Shown here: one piece after another, positions 47,853-57,057 of the stretch | How the letters are laid out: every line of letters starts with the position of its first letter | How positions within the stretch are numbered: position 1 is the stretch's first letter | Assembly (NCBI RefSeq): GCF_005886105.2 | Contig: NZ_PNCO02000001.1 | Location: forward strand, 3,489,501-3,553,500 | Origin: Pseudoalteromonas galatheae | Lineage (GTDB): Bacteria; Pseudomonadota; Gammaproteobacteria; Enterobacterales; Alteromonadaceae | Direction of reading: 5' to 3' | Length of the DNA: 64,000 nt | The notes under the pieces: model-generated | What the model was told of the DNA's origin: nothing | Seen by the model: the letters and a program-made list of their open reading frames with translations, nothing else | Database searches by the model: none | Program-made: the position numbers and the translations under genes

Positions 47853-48371
47853 ATGATTAAAAATGTTCTGTTCTCTCTTGGTGCCACACCCTTGCATAAA
47901 AAAAGCACTAAAAAATTAAAAATCAGTGAGATAGAAAATAAATTTAACTTCAAGCTCCCAAATGAACTGAGGGAACTTTATTCACTGTTCACTTCATCCG
48001 TTATTTTTGAATCTGGCGCTAAAATTAAGCCAAACCAAGCCGCGCCATTTGCTGATAATGAAGGTTATCAGTCAATTGAAATACTTTATGGTATTGATAA
48101 TGAAAATAACAATATTCTTCAGAAAAATGTCATGTACGAAGAACTTCAGCAAAAAGGCTATTTTATCTTTGGTGCTTCTTGTGGTGGCGATCAACTTTGT
48201 TTAGGAAAAAACGATCTCAAAGTTTACTGTTGGGATCACGAAAGCAGTGAAAACGAACAAGAATTTTATGAGATTTCAACCAACCTATCTTCATTTTTTA
48301 ACGCGCTCAAAGCTGATGAAGATGAGCAACCAGCAAAGATAGATGATACTAACTCATTTCTATCTTTTTAG
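47853..48371 (+). CDS. SMI1/KNR4-family immunity-like protein
   Basis: The 172-residue protein has the SUKH pattern: KISEIENKFNFKLPNELREL, then GYFIFGASCGGDQLCLGKND and VYCWDHESSENE, then LSSFFNAL. AAGGATAG precedes the ATG. It lies between a PoNi relic and a DUF600-like gene in the immunity array. No partner toxin is recognisable. Confidence 0.75.
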   Translation: MIKNVLFSLGATPLHKKSTKKLKISEIENKFNFKLPNELRELYSLFTSSVIFESGAKIKPNQAAPFADNEGYQSIEILYGIDNENNNILQKNVMYEELQQKGYFIFGASCGGDQLCLGKNDLKVYCWDHESSENEQEFYEISTNLSSFFNALKADEDEQPAKIDDTNSFLSF

Positions 48372-48414
48372 TTCACCAAACATAAATTACGATAACTCAC
48401 TTGGAGTAATAACG

Positions 48415-48735
48415 ATGGAAACAGTTCATGCGATTTACAACCAGATAGCACAAAACATAGTAAATTCAATTAGGACACCTTGGGATGAAGCGTTCATAGA
48501 TTTTAGTTACTACGGAGACTCTGCTAAGTATCAAGGTAAATATCTTCATTATTCAAATAATGAATTGTGTGATTTCAAAGTGGGCTATCAATCCTATCGC
48601 CTGTTTAAGCAACTCCATGAGATCACAAGTGGTGATCCAGAAGAAAAATGGGATAGAGTTAGGTTTGTACTCAAACAAAGTGGTGAATTCAATATTGACT
48701 ATGAATGGGACCAAGAGCTAAAAGATGAAGTATGA
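48415..48735 (+). CDS. DUF600/YezG-like immunity protein
   Basis: The 106-residue protein begins METVHAIYNQIAQNIVNSI and ends RVRFVLKQSGEFNIDYEW. This is the layout of the YezG/DUF600 family, antitoxins for LXG-type and other secreted nucleases. The ATG at 48415 follows TTGGAG. The frame is open upstream to 48343 but would overlap the previous gene. Confidence 0.65.
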   Translation: METVHAIYNQIAQNIVNSIRTPWDEAFIDFSYYGDSAKYQGKYLHYSNNELCDFKVGYQSYRLFKQLHEITSGDPEEKWDRVRFVLKQSGEFNIDYEWDQELKDEV

Positions 48736-48841
48736 CATAGATCTTAAAGCGTACTGAGTAAAACACCTCTACATTCGCCTATTTAGCCAGCAACAACAAG
48801 CTTTCCTACGAACTAACAGTGCCTCTACACAGGTGTATACA

Positions 48842-49531
48842 ATGAACAAATTTTTTGACAACTTCTATCACTTTAAGGGATTTGGTCCAGCTATAAAATC
48901 AGTTCAACCGAAGGAAGAACAGCTACTACACTATCAAGGTATTTTACCCGATAACCTAATTGAATATTGGCAAGAATATGGTTTTTGCGGTTGGGGCGAT
49001 GGACGATTTTGGCAGGTTAACCCTAAAGATTATCAAGCTATTTTGGCCAAGTGGCTAAAAGAAACCGAGTTTGAGCAAATGCAGCATAATGATCAAAACC
49101 ACTTTTCGGTTATCGCTATAGACGCTTTTGGTAAAATGTACATTTGGGGAGAAAGTTCTGGTTACAGTCTAAAAATAGTGAGTAGTTATGGCATGATTTT
49201 TCCGTCTTTCAATCGTGAGCTTTATAGCCAACACAACCCCTCTAGAGCCTTAGATTTATTTTTCGCCACTCAACCTCCAAAAGCAGAATTGGATTTAAGC
49301 GATCATAATGATCAACCGCTTTTCGACCGTGCAGTTGAAAAGCTAGGCCCTCTTGAAAATGGAGAAATCTATGGCTTTGCGCCAGCTCTTGCCCTTGGTG
49401 GCGAACCTAAGCTTGAGAATCTCCAAAAGGTAAAAGCCACGGAACATTTAGCTTTCCTAGCTGATCTTGGAGAGAAACGTGTTATGGCTGATATCGTCGC
49501 GCTATCTAACCAATTACCCCATAACCAATAG
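48842..49531 (+). CDS. GAD-like/DUF1851 immunity protein, copy 3
   Basis: The 229-residue protein starts MNKFFDNFYHFKGFGPAIKS, has LPDNLIEYWQEYGFCGWGDG and ends like the 43442 copy. The ATG at 48842 has CAGGTG upstream; a GTG at 48833 is in frame. The N-terminal two thirds differ clearly from copy 2, but the last 185 bp plus 25 bp of flank are almost the same. It would neutralise another Ntox15-type variant. Confidence 0.8.
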   Translation: MNKFFDNFYHFKGFGPAIKSVQPKEEQLLHYQGILPDNLIEYWQEYGFCGWGDGRFWQVNPKDYQAILAKWLKETEFEQMQHNDQNHFSVIAIDAFGKMYIWGESSGYSLKIVSSYGMIFPSFNRELYSQHNPSRALDLFFATQPPKAELDLSDHNDQPLFDRAVEKLGPLENGEIYGFAPALALGGEPKLENLQKVKATEHLAFLADLGEKRVMADIVALSNQLPHNQ

Positions 49532-49719
49532 CACCTTTTTAAGTCCTTTAAATACAAAGGTGTCGCTAGGCTAGGTTCAATCACCCTCCTAGCCTACATT
49601 TTTCACCAAATTTCTTCTGCTGCTTTCGTTTACATTTTTAATTAGAGAAACCACGGTATCTAACCTTTAACTACTCTACTGAGATGGTGTGCAGTGGTAA
49701 GACAAAGCCACCAATTAGA

Positions 49720-49836
49720 GACCCAGTTAATACCTAAGAAACATCAACAGTCAAGACCTAGGTAAACAATCCGCCGCGAAAGTAAAAAAACATCGTCAAA
49801 GGTCTGCATGACTCACTTGACAACATTTCTACCAAC
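49720..49836 (+). pseudogene. Vestige of the vgrG pre-toxin region
   Basis: About 117 bp match vgrG 38925-39045 and the displaced cassette at 40917-41035 (for example ACCCAGTTAA, CAAGACCTAGG, AACAATCCGC, CATCGTCAAAGG, CTACCAAC), with small indels and stops. Nothing of a toxin tip follows. It marks the right end of the recombining island. Confidence 0.75.
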
Positions 49837-49883
49837 TAAACAAGCAAAAGTGACAGTTAAATTTATCACTCTTGCTGCCAATA

Positions 49884-50996
49884 TCATTCAATTGTTGTGA
49901 TTAACCCATACTGTTCTGACTCTGCTTTAGTGACCCAGTGCTCGCCCTCAGCTGGCGCTGACTCCAAAGTAAAAATGTAAAAACTTACTCCTTTATCACC
50001 AAGCATTTTTTTAAAGTACGTAGCTTGTCTTCTATGGCTTGCATCAGTGTATGGTATATCTAGTGCTGAGCTATCACCATTACTCCAGCTATGAACCCCA
50101 ATCTGTTTGTTATCTTCAATAGCGTCAGAATCTATTGCTCTTCTTAATATTCTTGGGTTTCCAGCTGCAAATAAATCTGTTCCACCCGAGAAAACTGAGC
50201 CTGATCTCGAGACTAACGTGGTCATGTTGTGCTCTCTGATCAGCATACCTGTATACATGTTTATATCATCGTCTGCACTTCCACCGATATGGTTAGCAAA
50301 GTTTAATGTCATCTTTGTACCTTCAAACTGCGACGTGAGCTCTTTTAATTGCGTATATGTACTTAATCCAAGTGTCGATTGAACTCGTTCCTCACTGCCG
50401 TCCATTTTAAGTATTTCCGTGAAGAAGTCTTCAAAGCCGAAAGATGTTGTCACGGTCACTTGGTTATTCGAAGTACTGGCTGTTAAAACAGTTGAGCCAA
50501 TGATTTCAATAAACTCTAGCACTTGGTTTGAAAATTCAACTTGAATCTCAGACGCATCTCTTTGGGAAGCGGACAGTATCACCGTCGAGTCTTCACCCAC
50601 GGTACGTGTTTTATCACTGCAATCGAATAACTCCATTAGTTCACTCGGACTGTAAATAAAACATGTCCCTTCAGCACTGTTATCGAGCAACAGATCTAAA
50701 TTTTTTCCGTCTGCATTTTCAAGTTTTACTATCCATTGACTATCATTTAGCTGTTCTGAAAACATTACCTTGTCGAATAATTGCCCTTGAAAATTCAACT
50801 TAACAGAAGAGCGAACCACCGCTCGTTCATCTAAAAGCTCCTTCAGTTCTGACTCAGAAAAGCGGTAATTAGCCAAAGGCAGGTCTGTTGTCTCTGCTGG
50901 TTTTGGCGTTATAGTGGTTTTTGAGTTTGAATTTGAGTTACAACCAACCACTGAAGCTAAGCAAAATACTGCAACTAATGTTTTGAGAGAGTTCAT
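49884..50996 (-). CDS. Lipoprotein with possible ClpP/crotonase-like core
   Basis: The 370-residue protein has a lipobox (SVVGC, Cys19) and a low-complexity linker of Asn and Ser. Its C-terminal half contains FANHIGGSADDDINMYTGML, then TLVSRSGSVFSGGTDLFAAG and QIGVHSWS. The order GG-x(n)-G, a Ser in VFSGG and a GVH motif resembles periplasmic COG3904-type ClpP/crotonase-fold proteins, with a candidate Ser nucleophile and His. I do not recognise a closer family. It is divergent from the two-component pair at 51150. Confidence 0.6.
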   Translation of the reverse strand: MNSLKTLVAVFCLASVVGCNSNSNSKTTITPKPAETTDLPLANYRFSESELKELLDERAVVRSSVKLNFQGQLFDKVMFSEQLNDSQWIVKLENADGKNLDLLLDNSAEGTCFIYSPSELMELFDCSDKTRTVGEDSTVILSASQRDASEIQVEFSNQVLEFIEIIGSTVLTASTSNNQVTVTTSFGFEDFFTEILKMDGSEERVQSTLGLSTYTQLKELTSQFEGTKMTLNFANHIGGSADDDINMYTGMLIREHNMTTLVSRSGSVFSGGTDLFAAGNPRILRRAIDSDAIEDNKQIGVHSWSNGDSSALDIPYTDASHRRQATYFKKMLGDKGVSFYIFTLESAPAEGEHWVTKAESEQYGLITTIE

Positions 50997-51149
50997 ATAT
51001 ATTATCTCCTGATTATTTAAAACTTGGTGAAAACTTTACTGCGTAAATAAGGTAATTTCTGTGATTGCTGTGTATGGAAATGTATTTTTTAGGCTGACAA
51101 AGTTCATATATACTTGTGGACAGGAAGTTCTTTAGGATCCGGTAAACAG

Positions 51150-51845
51150 ATGAAAACGAGCAAAATGCTAATAGTCGAAGATGACGAAAGGCTCCAAAAG
51201 ATGCTTAAAGATTACTTCACGGCTCAAGGGTTTAATATCACGGTCGTTGGGGATGGCAGTAAAGCCGTGGATGCTATTTATGAACTTCTGCCCGATATTG
51301 TATTATTAGATCTGATGTTGCCTGGCGTTGATGGCCTAACAATTTGTAGACAAGCAAGAAAGAACTTTCAAGGCAAGATATTAATATTAACAGCAAGTGA
51401 TGATGATTTTGATCACGTTGTTGGCTTAGAAATTGGTGCTGATGATTATGTCACTAAACCTATAAAACCTAGGGTGCTGCTTGCCCGAGTGCGCTCTTTG
51501 CTGAGACGTCCAGCGCTTCCCCAACAAACTGAGTCTGAAACACTTTACTTTGGCAAGCTAAAGCTTGAGCGGAAATACAAACACTGCGAGTTTGATAGAA
51601 AGCTGATCCACCTGACGGAAAGCGAGTTTGATCTACTCTGGCTATTAGCAACTAGAGCCGATGAAGTTGTATCGCGCGATGAACTCACCAAAGCACTTCG
51701 AGGCATTGAATATGATGGTGTAGATCGAACGATAGACAATCGCATTGTACGGGTACGTAAGCTGCTCAGTCATGTTCAAGACGTCTCGAAAGGCATTCAA
51801 ACAGTTCGTGGAAAAGGTTATTTATTTGATAGCCATGCCTGGTGA
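51150..51845 (+). CDS. OmpR-family response regulator (RstA-like)
   Basis: The 231-residue protein has a receiver domain (VEDDERLQKML; phosphoacceptor Asp54 in LLDLMLPGVDGLTICRQ; TAS; Lys in VTKPIKP) and a winged-helix DNA-binding domain (TESEFDLLWLLATRADEVVS, RTIDNRIVRVRKLL, IQTVRGKGYLF). The phrase GVDGLTICRQAR resembles RstA. The ATG at 51150 follows GGATCCGG; a GTG at 51114 is in frame but adds a non-conserved tail. It is cotranscribed with the kinase 41 bp downstream. Confidence 0.9.
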   Translation: MKTSKMLIVEDDERLQKMLKDYFTAQGFNITVVGDGSKAVDAIYELLPDIVLLDLMLPGVDGLTICRQARKNFQGKILILTASDDDFDHVVGLEIGADDYVTKPIKPRVLLARVRSLLRRPALPQQTESETLYFGKLKLERKYKHCEFDRKLIHLTESEFDLLWLLATRADEVVSRDELTKALRGIEYDGVDRTIDNRIVRVRKLLSHVQDVSKGIQTVRGKGYLFDSHAW

Positions 51846-51886
51846 ATATACTTCCTTGATTTAATTCAGGTAAAAGCTGGCTCTAT

Positions 51887-53185
51887 ATGAGAAGAATTTT
51901 TGTTGAATCACTACTTGTACTGTTTATTTGCTTCATCGTAGCAGTATTCGCTTATGAGTGGCTGGTGTATGGAATAACAACAGACTACGAGTTCTTATTA
52001 GAAGATTATGAAGCAATGGCACACCAGCAATTACTCCAAAACATAGCAGATAATCAAGGTATTGAGGCAGCTAAAAGCGCGATGCAGCAATTCTCTACCC
52101 AGACGGAACAGCTATTTACAATTTACCATTCTGTAGCACAATTACCGGCTTCTGTGGCCACAGCACTTAATCAGAGTAATCCTACTCGCATATTTTTTGA
52201 TGATAATCGAACCCTGTGGTTTAAGTTGACTGGCTATGCAGCATTCTTCAGCTACACACCCGACTCCCAAAGTATTATTAGGGCAAAAGTCGAACTTGAA
52301 AATAATCTTTTCTTGATATTTTTAGCTATTAGTTTTGTTATATTTGGATTGATTAATATTTTCCTTATTTATAGAAGAGTCAGGCTCTTGGAGCAAGCAA
52401 CAATTCGGTTTGCTCAAGGAGATTTAGCTAGTCGTGCTGATACCTCAGGCTCTAGCTCATTAGGAACGTTAAACCGCACTTTTAATGACATGGCCAGCCG
52501 GATTATGCACTTAGTTGAAAGTAATCGCGCTTTGACGAATGCTGTGGCTCATGAAATGCGGACTCCAATATTCCGCATCCAATGGCAAGCAGAATTACTA
52601 AAAGAGACTGCTTTAAATAGTGAACAAATGTCAACCATACAAGAGGTGATTGCTGACACCGAGGAAATGGAGCAAATGATCGATGAACTATTACACTATA
52701 CAAAATTAGAAAATAGTGGCCAAAGGTTAGTGATGGAGAAATTCGATCTTAGCGCTTTGATAAATCGGGCTAAGCATCGATGGCAAAAAGAAAGAAGGCA
52801 CAACATAGCGCTAGATATTCGCTTCAATTCTTCAAAGGTTTTTGTAATCGCTGATAAAAAATTGCTTACGAGAGCCCTTGATAACGTCATCCGCAATGCG
52901 TTTAAGTTTGCTAAATCGAAAGTGCGAGTCGTATGTTCTGAGCAAAATAATCACATCGAGATTTTTATTCATGATGATGGCCCAGGTGTTGATAAAAAGC
53001 ACAAAACACATATATTTGAGCCTTTTTATGTAGCAGATCAAGCAAGAAACAAGGGAGTGAGTGGTTATGGGTTAGGGCTATCTATCGTACAAAAGATATG
53101 TGAACAACACCGAGGCTCAATTACCGTCTCAGACAGTGAAGAATTTGGAGGTGCACTTTTTACACTCAAACTCCCAACCAGCTAA
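51887..53185 (+). CDS. Sensor histidine kinase (RstB-like)
   Basis: The 432-residue kinase has two membrane helices (about 8-28 and 142-165) flanking a periplasmic domain, a HAMP (near 165-220), the HisKA motif AVAHEMRTPIFRIQ with the phospho-His, and an HATPase domain (NVIRNAFKFA, HDDGPGVD, GYGLGLSIVQKI). It pairs with the adjacent regulator. The ligand is unknown; E. coli RstB responds to acid and to PhoPQ signals. Confidence 0.9.
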   Translation: MRRIFVESLLVLFICFIVAVFAYEWLVYGITTDYEFLLEDYEAMAHQQLLQNIADNQGIEAAKSAMQQFSTQTEQLFTIYHSVAQLPASVATALNQSNPTRIFFDDNRTLWFKLTGYAAFFSYTPDSQSIIRAKVELENNLFLIFLAISFVIFGLINIFLIYRRVRLLEQATIRFAQGDLASRADTSGSSSLGTLNRTFNDMASRIMHLVESNRALTNAVAHEMRTPIFRIQWQAELLKETALNSEQMSTIQEVIADTEEMEQMIDELLHYTKLENSGQRLVMEKFDLSALINRAKHRWQKERRHNIALDIRFNSSKVFVIADKKLLTRALDNVIRNAFKFAKSKVRVVCSEQNNHIEIFIHDDGPGVDKKHKTHIFEPFYVADQARNKGVSGYGLGLSIVQKICEQHRGSITVSDSEEFGGALFTLKLPTS

Positions 53186-53262
53186 ACATACTAAAGCCAT
53201 AGATATATTGAATATTTAGCCAATTTAAACTGATACCAATTTCTGACTTCAACGTCTGTATT

Positions 53263-53307
53263 GATAGTGGTCACCATGATAGTGGTCGCCATGATAGTGG
53301 TCGCCGT
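53263..53307. repeat. Tandem 15-bp repeat, three units
   Basis: Three consecutive units of GATAGTGGTCRCCAT, the last ending CGCCGTAT, lie in the 221-bp gap between convergent genes. A hairpin AGAGCT/AGCTCT at about 53372-53391 follows before the stop of the propeller lipoprotein gene. Confidence 0.8.
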
Positions 53308-53406
53308 ATGATTGAGTTAAATAACCTGAGTTTCAGCAACAACCATACCGCTTAGCAATAAATTAAGAAAGAGCTACATAAGCAGCTCTTAGCGATACCA
53401 TTTCGG

Positions 53407-55008
53407 CTAGCTCTGTACAATTTCAAATATAGAAATCGGTGGTACGGCCTCGTTATTTTCGTGATCCCCAATGATATAAATCTTTCCCTCACGAATTGCA
53501 AAATCACTGGGCTCTTTGACATCCGCTTCACTCAGATCAATTACTGATACAATTCCTCCAGTCATGGTCAATTTAAGTAGTTTGGTAAATCTTTGAGAGA
53601 GTACGTATATCGCTCCGTCTTTGTACACGACTCCTTGGGCATCATATTCGAAAATACTCCCGTTCGATTCTGAACCATAGGTGATCGGATAGATGTTAAT
53701 TACTTTATATGTAGAATCTAAAATAATGAGCTTATCTTCTTCCTCAGCGCCGTCTTGATCAGTAACAAGATAAAACTCTCCTGTGGCTTCATTGTGTCCT
53801 AAACCAGCATATTCATACGCATCTCCTTGCTCATTGGTCGCAGCCACCACGACTTCTTCTTTTAATTGATATTCACTTCCAACTTTCACAAACAGACCAA
53901 TTACTCCTGTATCTGTGATTGCATGAAAGCTATCTGAAGTACCAACAACCGCTTCTGTACAACCCTGATTACATTCAATACTGCTGAATTGAAGCGATAC
54001 TTTTTCTATTATCTTAAAAGAACTATCAAGCAAAAAGACTTCAGCTTGGTCGGTGATCAATAACCACCCCCCACCTTTTACCGGCCAAATTCCTGACGGC
54101 TGAGCTATTCCTTGCTCGAGCTCAACCTGTTTTACTAGCTGTAATTCAGTATCGTGCTCAATCGGCCCAGTACCAATTAGCTCACTTTTGTCGGCTACTA
54201 AGAAAATATTATTCGCTACGGCGTTCGAGCTCACAATTATTCTCCCATCAGGCGCAAGGCTCACATCATTAAATACTTCACCGTTAAAGCCACTTAGTTT
54301 CCACGATGCTGTTAATTTGAGTGATGTCCCAGCAGTATCATATTCAGCAACGATGTAGTCTGCATTGTTGCCTGCCAGTACCAATAATTTTTCACCGCTC
54401 CACGCTAGCCCCTGAGGTTCGTACTCTCCTTTCAAGTCATAAACCAGTTCTGCTTCCGTTGCTGTATCAAAGTGTATTAATTGGCGATCAGCACGATTAA
54501 ATAACCATAATTTGCTGGGCTCTTGGTCATTTACAGCTAACTCTGTAAGTTTATAGTGCGTTTTTAACTGCCATGTTGAAACCACACCATTTGGTAAGCC
54601 TGTTCGGCTCACCGTATTTGCCCCCGACACAAACCAATACGCTTGTTCTTGTACTTCTAAGTCTGTCGCTTCTTGCAATGCTAAGTCGGAATAGTCCTGT
54701 CGTTTATAGCTAAGTGAATCTGAAGCAGTATCTATATACCCAATCACACCATTACTCTGGTGAACATGAAGTAATGGTCCATACATATTAATACTGGTGA
54801 TCCCCTCTAAAGAATCTACTCCGGTGGGATACTCCACATATAGTGTAATAGGAAAGTCTTGTACCAACGTTTTACTTTGATCTGGTTCAGATAAGTCGAT
54901 GGTAAGATTGGTTGAGTGCTCAACCTGTTTGTTCTGTTTACTGCCACCACAAGCTACAGCACCAAGTAAGCAGCAAATTAATAGTAAAGTATTTTTCAAA
55001 GTAATCAC
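53407..55008 (-). CDS. Beta-propeller lipoprotein (SdiA-regulated-like)
   Basis: The 533-residue protein has a lipobox (LLGAVACGG, Cys20) and repeated strand patterns of a beta-propeller: GLAWSGEKLLVLAGNN, FNDVSLAPDGRIIVSS, GLGHNEATGEFYLVTD, AQGVVYKDGAIYVLSQ. The last two, with DQDGAEEEDKL, recall the SdiA-regulated/phytase-like propeller family. The function is unknown; the protein is likely an exported binding protein. It stands between two two-component systems. Confidence 0.6.
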   Translation of the reverse strand: MITLKNTLLLICCLLGAVACGGSKQNKQVEHSTNLTIDLSEPDQSKTLVQDFPITLYVEYPTGVDSLEGITSINMYGPLLHVHQSNGVIGYIDTASDSLSYKRQDYSDLALQEATDLEVQEQAYWFVSGANTVSRTGLPNGVVSTWQLKTHYKLTELAVNDQEPSKLWLFNRADRQLIHFDTATEAELVYDLKGEYEPQGLAWSGEKLLVLAGNNADYIVAEYDTAGTSLKLTASWKLSGFNGEVFNDVSLAPDGRIIVSSNAVANNIFLVADKSELIGTGPIEHDTELQLVKQVELEQGIAQPSGIWPVKGGGWLLITDQAEVFLLDSSFKIIEKVSLQFSSIECNQGCTEAVVGTSDSFHAITDTGVIGLFVKVGSEYQLKEEVVVAATNEQGDAYEYAGLGHNEATGEFYLVTDQDGAEEEDKLIILDSTYKVINIYPITYGSESNGSIFEYDAQGVVYKDGAIYVLSQRFTKLLKLTMTGGIVSVIDLSEADVKEPSDFAIREGKIYIIGDHENNEAVPPISIFEIVQS

Positions 55009-55145
55009 CTTCGTTCCTCTGTTTAATCTAGCATCAGAGTATCGAGGTAAGCGTCTATAAAATGTCGCAGCAGTTGGGGCTAATTAGGGTCTGTTAATCT
55101 TTCAAATTTATTTTTTGCAGCAAAGAGCGTTCGGCCCGAATATAT

Positions 55146-56372
55146 TTAAAATACAATTTTCGCGGTACAGCCAAATTCAGAGTTTTGCGTTAATGAAAAC
55201 TGCCACTGGTACTTAGTACAAATATCCGCAACTATTTGAAGCCCGAAACCAAACCCTTCATACCCTCTCGGTTTCTCGTCTAAACCACACCCAGAATCAA
55301 CTATTTCTAAGCTTGATTGTGAAAGGAATAGGCTTACCTGCCCTTCATAAGTACAATTTATAGCATTGTCTAGTAGGTTTCTAATCAAAGCTTTTAATAA
55401 AACTTCATCGCAACACACGACGCATGGCTCTAAAAGTTGTAATTTTAATTCTGTTTTATTTGCCACAGATTTACTGCTAAATGGTGCTACTATTTCATCT
55501 AGCCATTCGGCTGTGATTTCAAAACGGCAAGGTTCACCAAGACTCTCTCTAGCCAAACTTAAAAAGGTATATGTAAGATCGGTGACCTGCTCAATAGCCA
55601 GATCGATTCCTCTTAGCTGTTTACTCTCCCCTGTGTGCTTTTTTAATACCGCGACATTTCCCTTGATCACCATCATCGGCGTACGCAGCTCATGACTTAC
55701 ATAGCGTGTGAAGCTTTGCTCTCGATTAAGCATTTGCTTCATTCTACTGCGATAGTGGTTAACTGCTGACTCTATACTTAGTATCTCTAAGCAACTATTT
55801 TTACTACTAATTTTTGTTTCTTCATGGTCAAGACTTTGGTCACTAATATGTTCTACTAAACATTGTAGTGGCTTTGCAAGATAGGCAGCTTGAAGTCTAA
55901 TAAGATAGGTGACTAGCAAAAATAACAAAGTACCAAACACAGCAAAACCAATTTCAACGACTGCCAAATCAATATCTTGCCATTCGGTCGCATTAATATC
56001 TTCGACAGCATATAAGACTTTAGAACCGCCACCTTTCATAGTCATTTTATAGGCAAGTACACAGAATTCACTATCATCATCAAATTGCAGTGTTGTCACC
56101 CCTAACCAACCAGGTTTGATGTCAGCTTGAATTGCTTTAGGGAGTACCTGATAATCTCGATATAACCTCAACAAAGGACTGACTAATTTCTCTTTTCCTT
56201 CTTGCTCTGAAAATTCTTGTAAATGATAAGGTCCTACAATACTCAACCGTTGCTCACTTGCTCGGTTTTCTGTGTACAAAATAGCGAGAGAGACAGCTAA
56301 TGTATATATTGAAATAAGCCCAATAGCACCAAGCCAAGATGCTTTAAATAGCTGTTGCTTAAGTGTTTTCAT
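55146..56372 (-). CDS. Sensor histidine kinase (PhoQ/QseC-like architecture)
   Basis: The 408-residue kinase has two membrane helices (about 8-30 and 140-160), a periplasmic domain of about 110 residues, a HisKA motif RYVSHELRTPMMVIKG and an HATPase domain (NLLDNAINC, EIVDSGCGLD, GFGFGLQIVADI). The ATG at 56372 (MKTLKQQLFK) overlaps the regulator stop by 14 nt. An upstream in-frame start at 56426 lies deeper inside that gene. It is the last gene of the glycosyltransferase/two-component operon. Confidence 0.87.
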   Translation of the reverse strand: MKTLKQQLFKASWLGAIGLISIYTLAVSLAILYTENRASEQRLSIVGPYHLQEFSEQEGKEKLVSPLLRLYRDYQVLPKAIQADIKPGWLGVTTLQFDDDSEFCVLAYKMTMKGGGSKVLYAVEDINATEWQDIDLAVVEIGFAVFGTLLFLLVTYLIRLQAAYLAKPLQCLVEHISDQSLDHEETKISSKNSCLEILSIESAVNHYRSRMKQMLNREQSFTRYVSHELRTPMMVIKGNVAVLKKHTGESKQLRGIDLAIEQVTDLTYTFLSLARESLGEPCRFEITAEWLDEIVAPFSSKSVANKTELKLQLLEPCVVCCDEVLLKALIRNLLDNAINCTYEGQVSLFLSQSSLEIVDSGCGLDEKPRGYEGFGFGLQIVADICTKYQWQFSLTQNSEFGCTAKIVF

Positions 56373-57057
56373 CAGAAACCAACTTGTAGCCGAACTTTGG
56401 TACCGTAACCAACATCTCTGCATCAAACGCTTTATCTATGATCTTTCTTAGCTGGTACATATGACGCCTTAATAGATCTTGGTCGGGTACCTCGTCTTGC
56501 CAAAGTGCAACTTCGAGGGACTCTCTTGAAACCGGCTTTGGACTTTGCTGTGCTAACAATAAGAGTATCTTGTAGCAGCTAGGGTTGAGCCTCAATACAC
56601 TTTCATTTCGCGTCACCAAACGCTGTTGTAAATCTATTTGCAATGAGCCAACGTTTATTATTTTCTTGAAGCCATCTCCGCGCACTCGCCGCACTACAGC
56701 ATGTATCCTTGCTTCTAGCAAAGAGAGATCAAATGGCTTAATAATATAGTCGTCTGCTCCACCGTTAAGCCCCTGCAACATATCCTGTTGAGTATCACGC
56801 GCTGTAAGCATAATAATCGGTGTTGCTACGCCTGACTCTCTGAGCTTACTGCATATTTCAATACCATCTACCCCGGGGAGCATTACATCTAGAATGATAC
56901 AGTCGTAGTCATATTGAAGAGCGAGCTGCAAACCAAGTGTTCCATTTGCAGCGTAATCCAAGTGATGCCCATCTCCCTCGAAATAGTCAAATATGGTTTC
57001 AGCTACTTGCTGCGAATCTTCCACTAGCAGTATTTTTAATGGTGTTCTCGCACACAT
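56359..57057 (-). CDS. OmpR-family response regulator
   Basis: The 232-residue protein has a receiver domain (VEDSQQVAETIFDYF; Asp57 in IILDVMLPGVDGIEIC; TARD; Lys in IIKPFD) and a winged helix (NPSCYKILLLLAQQSPKPVS, RRHMYQLRKIIDKAF, VPKFGYKLV). The start overlaps the upstream ArnT-like gene by 22 nt. The genes are translationally coupled, which ties regulation directly to glycolipid modification. Confidence 0.9.
   Translation of the reverse strand: MCARTPLKILLVEDSQQVAETIFDYFEGDGHHLDYAANGTLGLQLALQYDYDCIILDVMLPGVDGIEICSKLRESGVATPIIMLTARDTQQDMLQGLNGGADDYIIKPFDLSLLEARIHAVVRRVRGDGFKKIINVGSLQIDLQQRLVTRNESVLRLNPSCYKILLLLAQQSPKPVSRESLEVALWQDEVPDQDLLRRHMYQLRKIIDKAFDAEMLVTVPKFGYKLVSDENT

Noticed and set aside
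36215-49883. Complete T6SS gene cluster
   Set aside because: Only vgrG, toxin tips and immunity-type genes are present; no tss sheath, baseplate, ClpV or membrane-complex genes were seen.
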